This document shows, one piece after another, positions 8,289 through 16,815 of a stretch of DNA of 64,000 bases. The stretch's first letter is position 1. Each line of letters starts with the position of its first letter. The translations under genes and the position numbers were made by a program. Source of the stretch: Pseudomonadota bacterium (GTDB lineage: Bacteria; Myxococcota_A; Polyangia; Polyangiales; Polyangiaceae); the NCBI GenBank assembly GCA_023423895.1, contig JAFAER010000191.1, positions 6,572 to 70,571 of the forward strand, in the 5' to 3' direction. The notes under the pieces are model-generated. The model saw only the letters and a list, made by a program, of their open reading frames with translations, made no database searches and was not told where the DNA came from.

Positions 8289-8537
8289 ATGATGTTCGTG
8301 GTGTTCGACGAGTCGCTGGCTGACGCCGCGACGACTTCCGCGGCGGAGCTCCACGCGAGCACGAGCGCCTGGCGATCCGCCCTCGACGGGCTCGACGCGC
8401 TTCCGCGCACGTTCGACCTCGGCGTCGTCGCCGCATGCTGCGCGATCGCGCTCGCCGTGCGTGTGCTCGACATCCTCCGCCGCCGGAGGTCACAGCTCGC
8501 TAGCGACGAACAGTCGGCTCACGGGCCGAGCTGCTAG
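8289..8537 (+). CDS. Small hypothetical protein with one membrane segment
   Basis: 82 residues, no family recognised. Codons are strongly GC3-biased like the neighbours, which supports it as real. Residues about 43-63 (FDLGVVAACCAIALAVRVLD) form one hydrophobic helix followed by a basic RRRR cluster, suggesting an N-out, C-in membrane protein. GAGG lies about 10 bases upstream of the first of two adjacent ATGs. It sits between the soluble MCP and tRNA-Cys. A link to chemotaxis is possible only by proximity. Confidence 0.45.
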   Translation: MMFVVFDESLADAATTSAAELHASTSAWRSALDGLDALPRTFDLGVVAACCAIALAVRVLDILRRRRSQLASDEQSAHGPSC

Positions 8538-8563
8538 AAGCGTCGACCGCTAGAGTCTTTCGG

Positions 8564-8635
8564 AGGCGCGGATCGGATTCGAACCGACGTATGACGGTTT
8601 TGCAAACCGTTGCCTAACCACTTGGCTACCGCGCC
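8564..8635 (-). tRNA. tRNA-Cys (GCA)
   Basis: 72 bases on the minus strand. The 7-bp acceptor stem is GGCGCGG/CCGCGCC with discriminator U. The anticodon loop TTGCAAA carries anticodon GCA, flanked by stem ACGGT/ACCGT, and the T arm is GTCGG-TTCGAAT-CCGAT. CCA is not encoded. It decodes UGC/UGU. Confidence 0.97.
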
Positions 8636-9097
8636 GTTCCAGGGACGAACGCATACCGGGCATGGCCGCTGCCGTCAACAACGTCCCATACGACCGCAGC
8701 TATTTCCCGACCGGGCGCTCGTCGGCGCCGTCGTTCTCGCGTCTTGTCTCGGCTCTTCTCGCGGCTTGCTTCACGCGCCGCTGCGCGCGCGCGCCGCGTA
8801 GGCACGCGAAACGCTCGGTCTGCGGGTCGTCCCCTGGTTTTCCACAGCGTACGCGGGGTTACCGCGTCGACAGCGTGACGTTCTGCCAACCTCGACCGGT
8901 CGAGGTCGCATTCCGCCACGCGTCTGGGCAGTGAACGCGAGCTGACACCACGGCTTCTGTGCTGTGGGCGGTCGCATCGCCCCACTGGCTCGACGATTGC
9001 TCGTGCGCCCCGCTCCGGCAGCTCATCAGCCGCGCTTCACGTCACGCGTGAGCGGCGAGCCCGGCACCCACGTGCGCCGTGGGGAGGGAGGACCTGT
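8636..9097. other. Intergenic stretch without a supported gene
   Basis: About 460 bases between tRNA-Cys and the DUF2188 gene. Open frames on both strands are low-complexity, Arg-rich and unlike real proteins. It must hold the tRNA promoter (right of 8635) and that of the downstream gene. I see no convincing promoter boxes, repeats or operators. Confidence 0.5.
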
Positions 9098-9418
9098 ATG
9101 AAGCGTGATGCGGTCTACTACGTGATGCCCCTCGGTGAGATCTGGCTGGTCCGCGCCATCGGGTCATCAGCGGAGGCCTATCCCACGTTCGAGGATGCTC
9201 TCGCAGCGGCCGAACGGCTCGCGGCGAGGGGCGCGCGCGTTCGCGTGCTCTCACGCGCATCCGGCCAAGAGGCGATGTCGCCCGGGCTGGCGAGCACGAC
9301 GCCCCCGGTCAGCACGACGTCCGTGACGTCGGTCTCCACCGTCACGACGGTCGCGTCGGTTGCGTCGGTCGCGGACGTCGATCAGGACTCCGATCCCGTG
9401 AGGAGAGCAGCTTCCTGA
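9098..9418 (+). CDS. DUF2188-like small protein with Val/Thr/Ser-rich tail
   Basis: 106 residues. The first half fits the DUF2188 pattern: YYVMPLGEIWLVRAIG, then a helix (TFEDALAAAERLAARGARVRVL) and a G residue. The second half is a repetitive Val/Thr/Ser/Ala run (PPVSTTSVTSVSTVTTVASV) ending acidic. The start is firm because GGAGGGAGGA lies 5-10 bases before the ATG. The last 37 bases overlap the 3' end of the convergent ABC exporter gene. Function is unknown; DUF2188 proteins are small and uncharacterised. Confidence 0.7.
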   Translation: MKRDAVYYVMPLGEIWLVRAIGSSAEAYPTFEDALAAAERLAARGARVRVLSRASGQEAMSPGLASTTPPVSTTSVTSVSTVTTVASVASVADVDQDSDPVRRAAS

Positions 9419-11328
9419 TCGTGATCGCCGATCCACCGGCTCGCGATCCTGGTCTGGTGCCGGACCAGTCGCGTGTAGACACCGCCGGCAGCGATCAGCT
9501 CGTCATGCGTCCCGATCTCCGCCACGCGGCCACGCTCGAGCACGACGATGCGATCCGCATTGCGGATCGTGCTCAAGCGATGCGCGACGACGAAGCAGGT
9601 CCGAGACTCCATCACGACATCCAGCGCTTTCTGGACGACGGCCTCGCTCTCGGCGTCGAGCGCGCTCGTCGCTTCGTCGAGAATGAGGATGCGTGGATCC
9701 TTGAGGAGCGCGCGAGCGATCGACAGCCGCTGCCGCTGCCCGCCCGATAGGTTCACGCCTCGCTCGCCGAGCTGCGTGTCGTAGCCGTCCGGCAAGCGCA
9801 CGATGAACTCGTGCGCGTGCGCGGCGATCGCGGCTCGGATGATCTCGTCTTCATCGGCGTCAGGCCGGCCGTAGGCGATGTTGTCGCGGATCGATCCCGT
9901 GAACACGAACGCGTCTTGCTGCACGATCCCGATCCCGGATCGAAGGGCGCGGAGCGAGTAGTCGCGCACGTCGACGCCGTCCACGAGAACGCGTCCCTCC
10001 ACGACGTCGTACAGCCTCGGGATCAGGGAGACGAGCGTGGTCTTTCCGCTTCCCGATGGTCCGACGATGGCGATGCGCTCCCCTTGCCTCGCCGCGAACT
10101 CGACCCCGTCGAGCACCCACGGCGCTCTTCCACGCAGGCTCGCATCCACGGCTCGGGCTTCCCCCGGAGCATCGTCGTCGATCCGCGCAGTCGTCTCCGG
10201 GCTGCATTCGTCGTAGCAGAAGCGAACGTTCTCGAAGCGCACCTCGCCGACCGGCGCCGATGTCCGGAGCGGCCGCGCCGGCTCGACGATGCTCGGCATG
10301 ACCTCGAACACGCGGAAGACGCGGTTCATCGCCGAGAGGCTCGTCTGGTAGATGATGTTGAGCTCGGCGAACCGGCGGACGGGGCCGAACATGATGAGCA
10401 TGTAGCCGAGGAAGCGCGTCATCATGCCGGCCGTCATCTCGCCCGCGAGCGCCAGCCAGCCGCCGTAGCCGATGACGATGGTCGTCCCGAGGTGCACCAG
10501 CACCTCGCCGCCGGCAGCCACGAGATGCCCCTCGTGGCTCTGCCGCGTCACGAGGCCGTGATGATGGCGCAGGTCGTCGGCGAAGCGCCGCGCCTCCCGC
10601 TCCTCCGCCGTGTACGTCTTGATCAGGGCCTGTCCCGCAAGCTGCTCCGAGACGTTCCCCGAGATCCGACTGAACTGGCCGTGCATGCGCTCACTGGCCC
10701 GCCGGACGCGCGGGTTCATGACCGCGAACACGAGCGCATAGAGCGGGAAGAGCGCGACGCACGCGAGCGTGAGCTTCCAGCTCAATGCGGCGATGAGAAC
10801 GAGCGCGACGACCAGTTGCACGGCATCCATCGCAGCGACGAGCACGCCCGTGTAGATCAGCGCCGTTGCCTCGTGGACGTCGTGCAGGATGCGCGAGAGG
10901 ACCGAGCCGGTCCGCTCCTTCGTGAAGAAGCGGAGGCTCAGGCTCTGGATGTGATCGAACAGGCCGCGTCGGAGATCGGTCACGACGCGATGCCCGAGAT
11001 GAACGTTGAAGTGCCCCCGTCCGTAGACGACCAGGGCGTGGAGCACCGCCGTCACGGCGGCGAGCTCCGTCATCACGAGCAAGGTCGCGTGGCGCTCCTC
11101 GATCGGCTCCGCGGTTGACCCGATGAGGTCGACGACGGTCCCGATGATCCACGGATAGACGTACGAGAGACCGAACCCCAGGACACCGAAGACGAGCGTC
11201 GCCGCGACATAGCGGCGATGCGGGCCGACGTAGCGAAAGAGCTGGTACAGGAGCGCCAACGCTCCCGACGACGCGCGAGGTGACGAGCGAGGTGGAGAGC
11301 ACGGCCGCTCCAGGGCATGCGCCGACAT
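9382..11328 (-). CDS. ABC transporter, fused permease and ATPase (exporter type)
   Basis: 648 residues. The N-terminal six-helix permease domain (about 25-320) is of the MsbA/lipid-or-drug exporter class. The C-terminal ATPase has Walker A (GPSGSGKTT), Q-loop (GIVQQDAF), signature (NLSGGQRQRLSIARALL), Walker B (RILILDEATSALD) and switch His (VAHRLST). Between the A-loop Tyr (FCYDE) and the strand VLDGVEF there is an extra, charged segment of about 35 residues not usual in the family. It starts 2-4 bases after the GH1-like gene stop, so the two form one operon. The substrate is unknown; the neighbours suggest a glycan or glycolipid. Confidence 0.92.
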   Translation of the reverse strand: MSAHALERPCSPPRSSPRASSGALALLYQLFRYVGPHRRYVAATLVFGVLGFGLSYVYPWIIGTVVDLIGSTAEPIEERHATLLVMTELAAVTAVLHALVVYGRGHFNVHLGHRVVTDLRRGLFDHIQSLSLRFFTKERTGSVLSRILHDVHEATALIYTGVLVAAMDAVQLVVALVLIAALSWKLTLACVALFPLYALVFAVMNPRVRRASERMHGQFSRISGNVSEQLAGQALIKTYTAEEREARRFADDLRHHHGLVTRQSHEGHLVAAGGEVLVHLGTTIVIGYGGWLALAGEMTAGMMTRFLGYMLIMFGPVRRFAELNIIYQTSLSAMNRVFRVFEVMPSIVEPARPLRTSAPVGEVRFENVRFCYDECSPETTARIDDDAPGEARAVDASLRGRAPWVLDGVEFAARQGERIAIVGPSGSGKTTLVSLIPRLYDVVEGRVLVDGVDVRDYSLRALRSGIGIVQQDAFVFTGSIRDNIAYGRPDADEDEIIRAAIAAHAHEFIVRLPDGYDTQLGERGVNLSGGQRQRLSIARALLKDPRILILDEATSALDAESEAVVQKALDVVMESRTCFVVAHRLSTIRNADRIVVLERGRVAEIGTHDELIAAGGVYTRLVRHQTRIASRWIGDHDQEAALLTGSES

Positions 11329-11329
11329 C

Positions 11330-12580
11330 TCATCCCCCGTTCGCGTTCACGCCCGCTCGAGCGGCGACGCGCCGCCGGAGCATGCCATCGCGGGCCGCCT
11401 CGAGCCGCGGCGTCTGCCGCAGGATCTCGCCGAGCAGAGCGTCGTCGGGCTCGCGCTCTCCGGCGTCGTCGGCGTAGTCCCAGAGCCCGTTGTGGCAGTG
11501 CCGTTCGTCCGCCCATCCTGGATGGTTCACGATCGGATACAGCGTGATGCCATGGAGCTCGCAGCCCTGCTGGAGGGCAGCGACACACTGTCCGCTCACG
11601 TAGCGGAGCCACGGGGCGCGACCGGCACCTTCGCTTCCCGTCTCGGAGACGATCATCGGACGCTGGTACCTCTCCCACACGTCGAGCAACATCTTCGAGA
11701 ACGGTCGGTATCTGACGTCTCCTCGCTCGATCGTGGCGCCCTCCGGCGTGAACTGGTTGTTCGAGTAGAAGTTGACCCCGACCACGTCGAGGTAGCGCGG
11801 ATGGCCTCCGAGTGATGGCCAGACGCGTCCGACGAGCATCTCCCACGCTTGGTACTGCAGGAGGTTGTCGGACTCGACGCGCGCCCACGTCTTCCAGTGG
11901 TCGGGCGACGGAACGATGTTGATGACCGGCTCGGGCTGGAGGAATCGCACGCCCGGAATGACGAGACGGATGGACTCGATCGCTTCGATGGTCGCTCGCA
12001 CGAGCTGCGCCTTGAGCTCGACGCCTCGCGCTGCCTCGAACGGGTTCATGCAGCGGACGTCGCCGCCAGCCCATGCGAGGAAGGACATTTCGTTGATCGG
12101 CGTCACCCATGCCGGTCGATCGGTCTCGAGCGAGAGCCAGCGCGCGAACGCAGCCGCATAACGTCCGAACCGCAGCGGGAAGGACGCATCGAACGGATCG
12201 ACGTCATCCGGCCATCCGAAGTGCATCAGATCCCAGATCACGTCGACGCAGTGTCGCCGGGCAGCGCGCACCATCGGCGTGAACCGAGAGAAGTCGAACC
12301 GACCGCCACGCTCGACGAGCGCCCACGGCACACCGTCGCGACACGCTGTCATGCCGGCGTTCCGCAGTCGGGTGTAGTCCTCCGCGACGAGCTCGTCGTG
12401 ACGCGTGCTCGCGAGCATGTCGAGGCGCCGCCCGTCTGCGCGCTTTTGACACGAGCATTCGAAGCCCCCGAGGAAGACGCTCTCGAAGAGCGGCGGAGCC
12501 GTGATCGCCGGCTCGAGCCTCATTTCGACGGAGACCACGTCGCTCGAGCGCGTCGATGAGTCCGGAACTGCTTCGGTCAT
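11330..12580 (-). CDS. Family 1-like glycoside hydrolase (clan GH-A)
   Basis: 416 residues, a TIM-barrel glycosidase. TPINEMSF carries the expected acid/base Glu after Asn, and MIVSETGSEG carries the expected nucleophile Glu. No signal peptide is seen, so it should act in the cytoplasm on beta-glycosides. The exact substrate is unknown. The ATG at 12580 is chosen over a TTG six codons upstream. It is the first gene of a two-gene operon with the ABC exporter and is divergent from the GH43 gene. A second GH1-like domain occurs in the fusion protein at 24.7 kb. Confidence 0.8.
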   Translation of the reverse strand: MTEAVPDSSTRSSDVVSVEMRLEPAITAPPLFESVFLGGFECSCQKRADGRRLDMLASTRHDELVAEDYTRLRNAGMTACRDGVPWALVERGGRFDFSRFTPMVRAARRHCVDVIWDLMHFGWPDDVDPFDASFPLRFGRYAAAFARWLSLETDRPAWVTPINEMSFLAWAGGDVRCMNPFEAARGVELKAQLVRATIEAIESIRLVIPGVRFLQPEPVINIVPSPDHWKTWARVESDNLLQYQAWEMLVGRVWPSLGGHPRYLDVVGVNFYSNNQFTPEGATIERGDVRYRPFSKMLLDVWERYQRPMIVSETGSEGAGRAPWLRYVSGQCVAALQQGCELHGITLYPIVNHPGWADERHCHNGLWDYADDAGEREPDDALLGEILRQTPRLEAARDGMLRRRVAARAGVNANGG

Positions 12581-12730
12581 CGCGCCGGTCACCTGCAAGG
12601 CGCGGACGCAACGCGTCGTCCACGGCTCTGCTCACTTTGCCGAGACGGCGGCGACAGCTGTGTTCGATCCCGCTTCTTTCGACCTAGAGCGTGACAAGCT
12701 GAGACAACACCGCTACCGGTCGACGCGAAG

Positions 12731-13729
12731 ATGCTCCTTCACGTCCGGAACGGTGCTCGACTGTTCGTGGTGCTCGCGCTCGGGGCGCTCGCGACGTTGC
12801 CCACGTCGGCCGCGCAGGCAGACTCCCCCGAGAAGTCGCCCTTCGACTCCGACTTCCCGGATCCCTTCGTCCTCCGCGACGGCGACAGCTACTACGCGTT
12901 CGCCACGGGCGCGGGAGGCCGGAACGTGCAGGTCGCACGATCGCGCGATCTGACCGCGTGGTCGATGTTGCCCGACGCGCTGCCGACGTTGCCGTCGTGG
13001 GCCGCGCGTGAAGGCGGCCTGACGTGGGCGCCGTCGGTCCTCCGGCGAGAGCGCCACTACGTGCTCTATTACACCGCCGCGGACACCGGCTCCGGCTTCC
13101 AGTGCATCTCGCGCGCAGTCGCGCAGCGAGCGGAAGGGCCCTACGTCGACGACTCGCCTCGACCGTTCGTGTGTCAGACGGGCGAGACGACGCCGCTCTG
13201 CGGGTCGATCGATCCCAGCCCGTTCGTCGACGCGACCGGCCGCGCCTGGCTGCTCTACAAGAGCGACGAGAACAGCCCGTCGTGTCGTGGCACGGCGCGC
13301 ATCTGGTCGCAGGCGCTCTCCGACGACGGGCTCAGCGTCGTCGGCAGTGCGTCGATGCTCCTCGCGACGGACCGCCCGTGGGAAGGCCCTCTCGTCGAAG
13401 GGCCATCGATGATCCAGGACGGCAACGCGACGCTGCTGTTCTACTCCGCGAACTGGTACGAGAGCGCGGACTACGCCGTCGGATACGCCCGCTGCGACGG
13501 CCCTGCCGGTCCCTGCAAGAAGATGACGGTGGACGCTCCCCTCATGAAGAGCGGACAGACCGGGCTCGGCCCAGGTGGACAGGAGCTCTTCACCGACCTG
13601 TTCGGGCGAGCGTGGATGGCGTACCACGCCTGGATCCCACCGAAGACGACATACGCCGACGGCGGCCGGCGTGCCCTGCGGCTCGCCCGGGTCGGCTTCT
13701 CGCAAGGCACGCCGCTGATCATCCCTTGA
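12731..13729 (+). CDS. Secreted family 43 glycoside hydrolase
   Basis: 332 residues with a Sec signal peptide (hydrophobic 11-28, cleavage likely after AQA30). It is a five-bladed propeller of GH43 type. The catalytic set is visible: base D44 (DFPDPFVLRDG), pKa-setting D161 (GSIDPSPF) and acid E223 (LVEGPSM). GH43 enzymes cleave arabinofuranosides, xylosides or galactans. Paired Cys residues suit an exported protein. Its 3' end overlaps the convergent permease gene by 11 bases. Placed next to a sugar importer, it may release the sugar taken up. The substrate is not determinable. Confidence 0.88.
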   Translation: MLLHVRNGARLFVVLALGALATLPTSAAQADSPEKSPFDSDFPDPFVLRDGDSYYAFATGAGGRNVQVARSRDLTAWSMLPDALPTLPSWAAREGGLTWAPSVLRRERHYVLYYTAADTGSGFQCISRAVAQRAEGPYVDDSPRPFVCQTGETTPLCGSIDPSPFVDATGRAWLLYKSDENSPSCRGTARIWSQALSDDGLSVVGSASMLLATDRPWEGPLVEGPSMIQDGNATLLFYSANWYESADYAVGYARCDGPAGPCKKMTVDAPLMKSGQTGLGPGGQELFTDLFGRAWMAYHAWIPPKTTYADGGRRALRLARVGFSQGTPLIIP

Positions 13730-14546
13730 GCCCCGTCGTGCTGATCCCCTCGACGAACGCGCGCTGAGCGAAGAGGAACAGGACCACGAGGGGCAACATG
13801 GCGAGCGTTGCGCCAGCCATGAGGACGCCAGGCTCGCCGCCGTACGCGTTCTGGGTGCTCGCCACCATCTGCTGGAGCGTCATCTTCTGCGGCGACGCGA
13901 TGTAGATGAGCGGCCCGAAGTAGTCGTTCCATGCGCCCTTGAGGCCGAACACGCCGAGCGTCACGAGCGCAGGTTTCGCGAGCGGGAACACGACGGTCAG
14001 GAACGTGCGCAGCGGCGACGCGCCGTCGAGCGCCGCGGCTTCGATGATCTCGTCGGGGATCGTCTTGAAGTACTGCCGCATCATGAACGTCGCGAGCGCC
14101 GTGCCCATCGCACCCGGCACGATGAGCGGCCAGAACGTGTCCACCCAACCAATGCGCGCGAACACGGTGAACTGCGGGATGAGCGTCACGATGCCAGGGA
14201 GCATCATCGTCGCCATCAGCAAACCGAAGAGCGTGTCCTTGTAGGGGAAACGCAGCTTCGCGAACGCGAAGCCCGCGAACGATGCCGTCAAGAGCCCACC
14301 GAGCGTTGCCGGCACGGCGATCGTGAGCGTGTTGAGCGTCCCGCGGAGGAGGTTCGCCTGCGTGAGCGCCTTCTCGTAGCTCGCAAGCGTCGGGCTCCGT
14401 GGGATCCACCGGAACGGGACCTCGTAGATCTCGCCCGGTGGCTTGAGGCTGGTGCTCACCATGAACAGGAACGGCAGGATCACGACGAGCGCGACGAGCA
14501 CCAACAGCACGTACCGCGCGACGGCGAACGCCTCCCGCGAGGTCAT
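13719..14546 (-). CDS. Sugar ABC transporter permease, MalG/AraQ type
   Basis: 275 residues with six hydrophobic helices and the EAA loop (EAAALDGASPLRTFLTVVFP) that contacts the ATPase. The ATG overlaps the stop of the preceding permease (ATGA). It is the last gene of the four-gene importer operon. A much longer upstream open frame in this phase is only the shadow of the other permease. Confidence 0.93.
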   Translation of the reverse strand: MTSREAFAVARYVLLVLVALVVILPFLFMVSTSLKPPGEIYEVPFRWIPRSPTLASYEKALTQANLLRGTLNTLTIAVPATLGGLLTASFAGFAFAKLRFPYKDTLFGLLMATMMLPGIVTLIPQFTVFARIGWVDTFWPLIVPGAMGTALATFMMRQYFKTIPDEIIEAAALDGASPLRTFLTVVFPLAKPALVTLGVFGLKGAWNDYFGPLIYIASPQKMTLQQMVASTQNAYGGEPGVLMAGATLAMLPLVVLFLFAQRAFVEGISTTGLKG

Positions 14547-15430
14547 GGCTCCGCCACCCAGCGCCGTGCGAGCCGGAACTGCGCCCACGTCACGAGCAAG
14601 ACGAGCACACCGAGGAGCCATGCCATCGCGCACGCGTAGCCCATCCGGAAGTACTGGAACCCCGTCACGTAGACGTAGAGCATGAACGTCGCCGACGCAT
14701 ACGCGGGGCCTCCGCGCGTCATTACCCAGACTTGATCGAAGCTCTGGAGGATCGTGATCGTCCCGGTCACCGACACGAAGAAGAGCGTCGGGCTGATCGC
14801 CGGGAACGTCACGTGTCGGAAGCGGCGCCACGCGCCCGCTCCGTCGAGCTCGGCGGCCTCGAGGAGATGCCGCGGAACGGTCTTCAGCGCGGCGAGCAAG
14901 ATGACGACGTCGTAGCCGAGGTTCGTCCACACTCCCATGACGACGAGCGAGGGCTTGACCAGCCTTCGATCGGAGAGCCATGCGGGAGGGTGGTCGACCC
15001 CGAGCGCCGAGAGCCCGGTGTTGATGAGCCCGTAGTCCGCCCGATAGAGCCACTTCCAGAGCAGTGCCAGCGCAACGATCGAACAGACGGCGGGAACGAA
15101 ATACACCGTGCGGAAGAACGCGCTGAAACGCGTCGCTCGATCGAGCAGCATCGCCACGCCGAGCGCCACGGCGATGCCGAGTGGCAACCCGAGCAGATAG
15201 AACGCCGTGTTCACGAGCGTGCGGCCGACGAAGAAGTCCTCGGTCAGGAGCCGGCGATAGTTCTCGAGCCCGACGAGCTCCGGCGGGGTCAGAATGTCGT
15301 AGCGCGTGAAGCTCAGCACGAACGAGCCGATCATCGGACCGAGCCCGAACACCAGGAAGCCGATCAGCGGCGGCGCGGCGAACGCGTAGCCCCACCACTT
15401 CTCGTGCGCGAAGCGGGAGAGGTGCCCCAT
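14543..15430 (-). CDS. Sugar ABC transporter permease, MalF/UgpA type
   Basis: 295 residues with six membrane helices and an EAA loop (EAAELDGAGAWRRFRHVTFP). A typical motif WTNLGYDVVILLAAL precedes it. Its ATG shares one base with the stop of the binding-protein gene (TGATG). It forms the heterodimeric channel of a CUT1-type importer with the next gene. Confidence 0.93.
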   Translation of the reverse strand: MGHLSRFAHEKWWGYAFAAPPLIGFLVFGLGPMIGSFVLSFTRYDILTPPELVGLENYRRLLTEDFFVGRTLVNTAFYLLGLPLGIAVALGVAMLLDRATRFSAFFRTVYFVPAVCSIVALALLWKWLYRADYGLINTGLSALGVDHPPAWLSDRRLVKPSLVVMGVWTNLGYDVVILLAALKTVPRHLLEAAELDGAGAWRRFRHVTFPAISPTLFFVSVTGTITILQSFDQVWVMTRGGPAYASATFMLYVYVTGFQYFRMGYACAMAWLLGVLVLLVTWAQFRLARRWVAEP

Positions 15431-16815
15431 CAGCGCTGGCTCCTCTCATCGCTCGCCTCGCGGCTTCCGAGTGTCGGCCCGGTGCTCGTCCCCTCCTCCA
15501 GCCCGGCGTCTTCGAAACCCGCCGCGATCGCCTGATCGATGCGCGGAGCGATCTTCGGAAACAGCGTCGCCGCGCGCTGTTCGCCTCGCCAGACCTCGTC
15601 GGCGTACGTCGCGAACACGTCGTACCAGAACGCATTCGGCGTCTGCGTGATCGGCGCAGGCCGGCTGCTCTCGGCCGCATCGACGAACACGCGCGCATGG
15701 GCCGGCCGTTGCCCTGGCTGGAGGAAGACGGCCTCCTGCGCGAGCGCCCTCTGGTTCGGGAGCTGGAAGCCCGTGGTCGTGAGCTTCTCCTGGCCGCGCG
15801 GGCCCGCGAGGTACTCGACCACGGCGAACGCCTCCTTGGGGTGACGTGTGCGCGCGGAAATGGCGAGCCCGACCGATCCGGAACGCGCGATCGAGCGAGC
15901 GCCGGGAGCCGGCACGGGGATGGGTGCGACGTCCCAATCGAAGGCGAGCTTGCGGTAGCGCGGCACCATCCAGCGGCCGTCGATGTGCATCGCAGCGAGC
16001 CCGGCCTCGAACAGCTCGCTGCCCACGGCGGTCTCGGCCAGCCGCGCCGGGTTGGGCGCGACCTGATCCTTCAGCGCGAGATCGGCGCACCATTGCATCG
16101 CGTCGATCGCTCGCGGAGTCGTCATCACCCAGGAACGCCGGTCGGGCGCGAGGATCTCGGCGCCGGAAGACCACACGGCGGCCTCGTAGGGGAACGCCGT
16201 CAGCCCCCATCGCTTGATGCCGCCGTCGTCGAAGGTCAACTTGCGCCAGACCTCCGTCGCCTCGTCCCACGTCATCGGCACGGTCGCCGAAGGCGGCGTG
16301 ACACCGCGCCGTCGGAGCAGGTCGACGTTGTAGTAGAGGGCCATCGGGCCGAGGTCCTTCGGAAGCGCGTGAAGAGCGCCTTCGTGCATGCGCTCGCCGT
16401 TCCAGCGGTAGCGGTCGACGGCCGTGGTCCAGATGGCGCCGAGGTCGAGCGTGCTGTCCTTCAAGAACGGCTCGAGATCGAGCAGCGCTCCGCTCCGCAC
16501 GATTTCGGGGAAGGCTCCGTCCGGGACGTAGAACACGTCCGGCGCCATGCGCGCGACGATCATGAGGCGCAGCTTGTTCAGGTAGTCGTAGCCGACCCCC
16601 GGCACCTGGTTGTAGACGACGCGGATCGACGGATGCTCGCGCTCGAGCTCCGCGAGCGCCTCGTGAAAGACGACACGCTCCTCCGGCGCGCCCCAGCCGA
16701 CGAAGGTGATGACCACCTCTCCCGGCGCGGCTCGCGGCGGCTCGCGGTGTCCGCGGCAGCCACCGAGGCCCACGAGCCCCGCGATGGCTGCGGCAGTAAT
16801 CGCGGTCGCCCTCAT
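15430..16815 (-). CDS. Sugar-binding lipoprotein of an ABC importer
   Basis: 461 residues. The N-terminus is a lipoprotein signal ending in VGLGGC, followed by a family 1 extracellular solute-binding fold (VVITFVGWGAPEE, DVFYVPDGAFPEIV, FVSRRAS-like hinge regions). It should be anchored in the inner-membrane outer face or the outer membrane and deliver an oligosaccharide to the permeases. The start overlaps the ATPase gene stop (ATGA), so it is the second gene in the operon. Confidence 0.92.
   Translation of the reverse strand: MRATAITAAAIAGLVGLGGCRGHREPPRAAPGEVVITFVGWGAPEERVVFHEALAELEREHPSIRVVYNQVPGVGYDYLNKLRLMIVARMAPDVFYVPDGAFPEIVRSGALLDLEPFLKDSTLDLGAIWTTAVDRYRWNGERMHEGALHALPKDLGPMALYYNVDLLRRRGVTPPSATVPMTWDEATEVWRKLTFDDGGIKRWGLTAFPYEAAVWSSGAEILAPDRRSWVMTTPRAIDAMQWCADLALKDQVAPNPARLAETAVGSELFEAGLAAMHIDGRWMVPRYRKLAFDWDVAPIPVPAPGARSIARSGSVGLAISARTRHPKEAFAVVEYLAGPRGQEKLTTTGFQLPNQRALAQEAVFLQPGQRPAHARVFVDAAESSRPAPITQTPNAFWYDVFATYADEVWRGEQRAATLFPKIAPRIDQAIAAGFEDAGLEEGTSTGPTLGSREASDERSQR

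Noticed and set aside
8626..8985. A 119-residue minus-strand frame after tRNA-Cys
   Set aside because: It overlaps the tRNA and is Arg-rich without a motif or ribosome site.
14547..15698. Extension of the MalG-type permease to 659 residues
   Set aside because: The extension is an Arg-rich out-of-phase read of the neighbouring permease; the ATG at 14546 starts the membrane fold.
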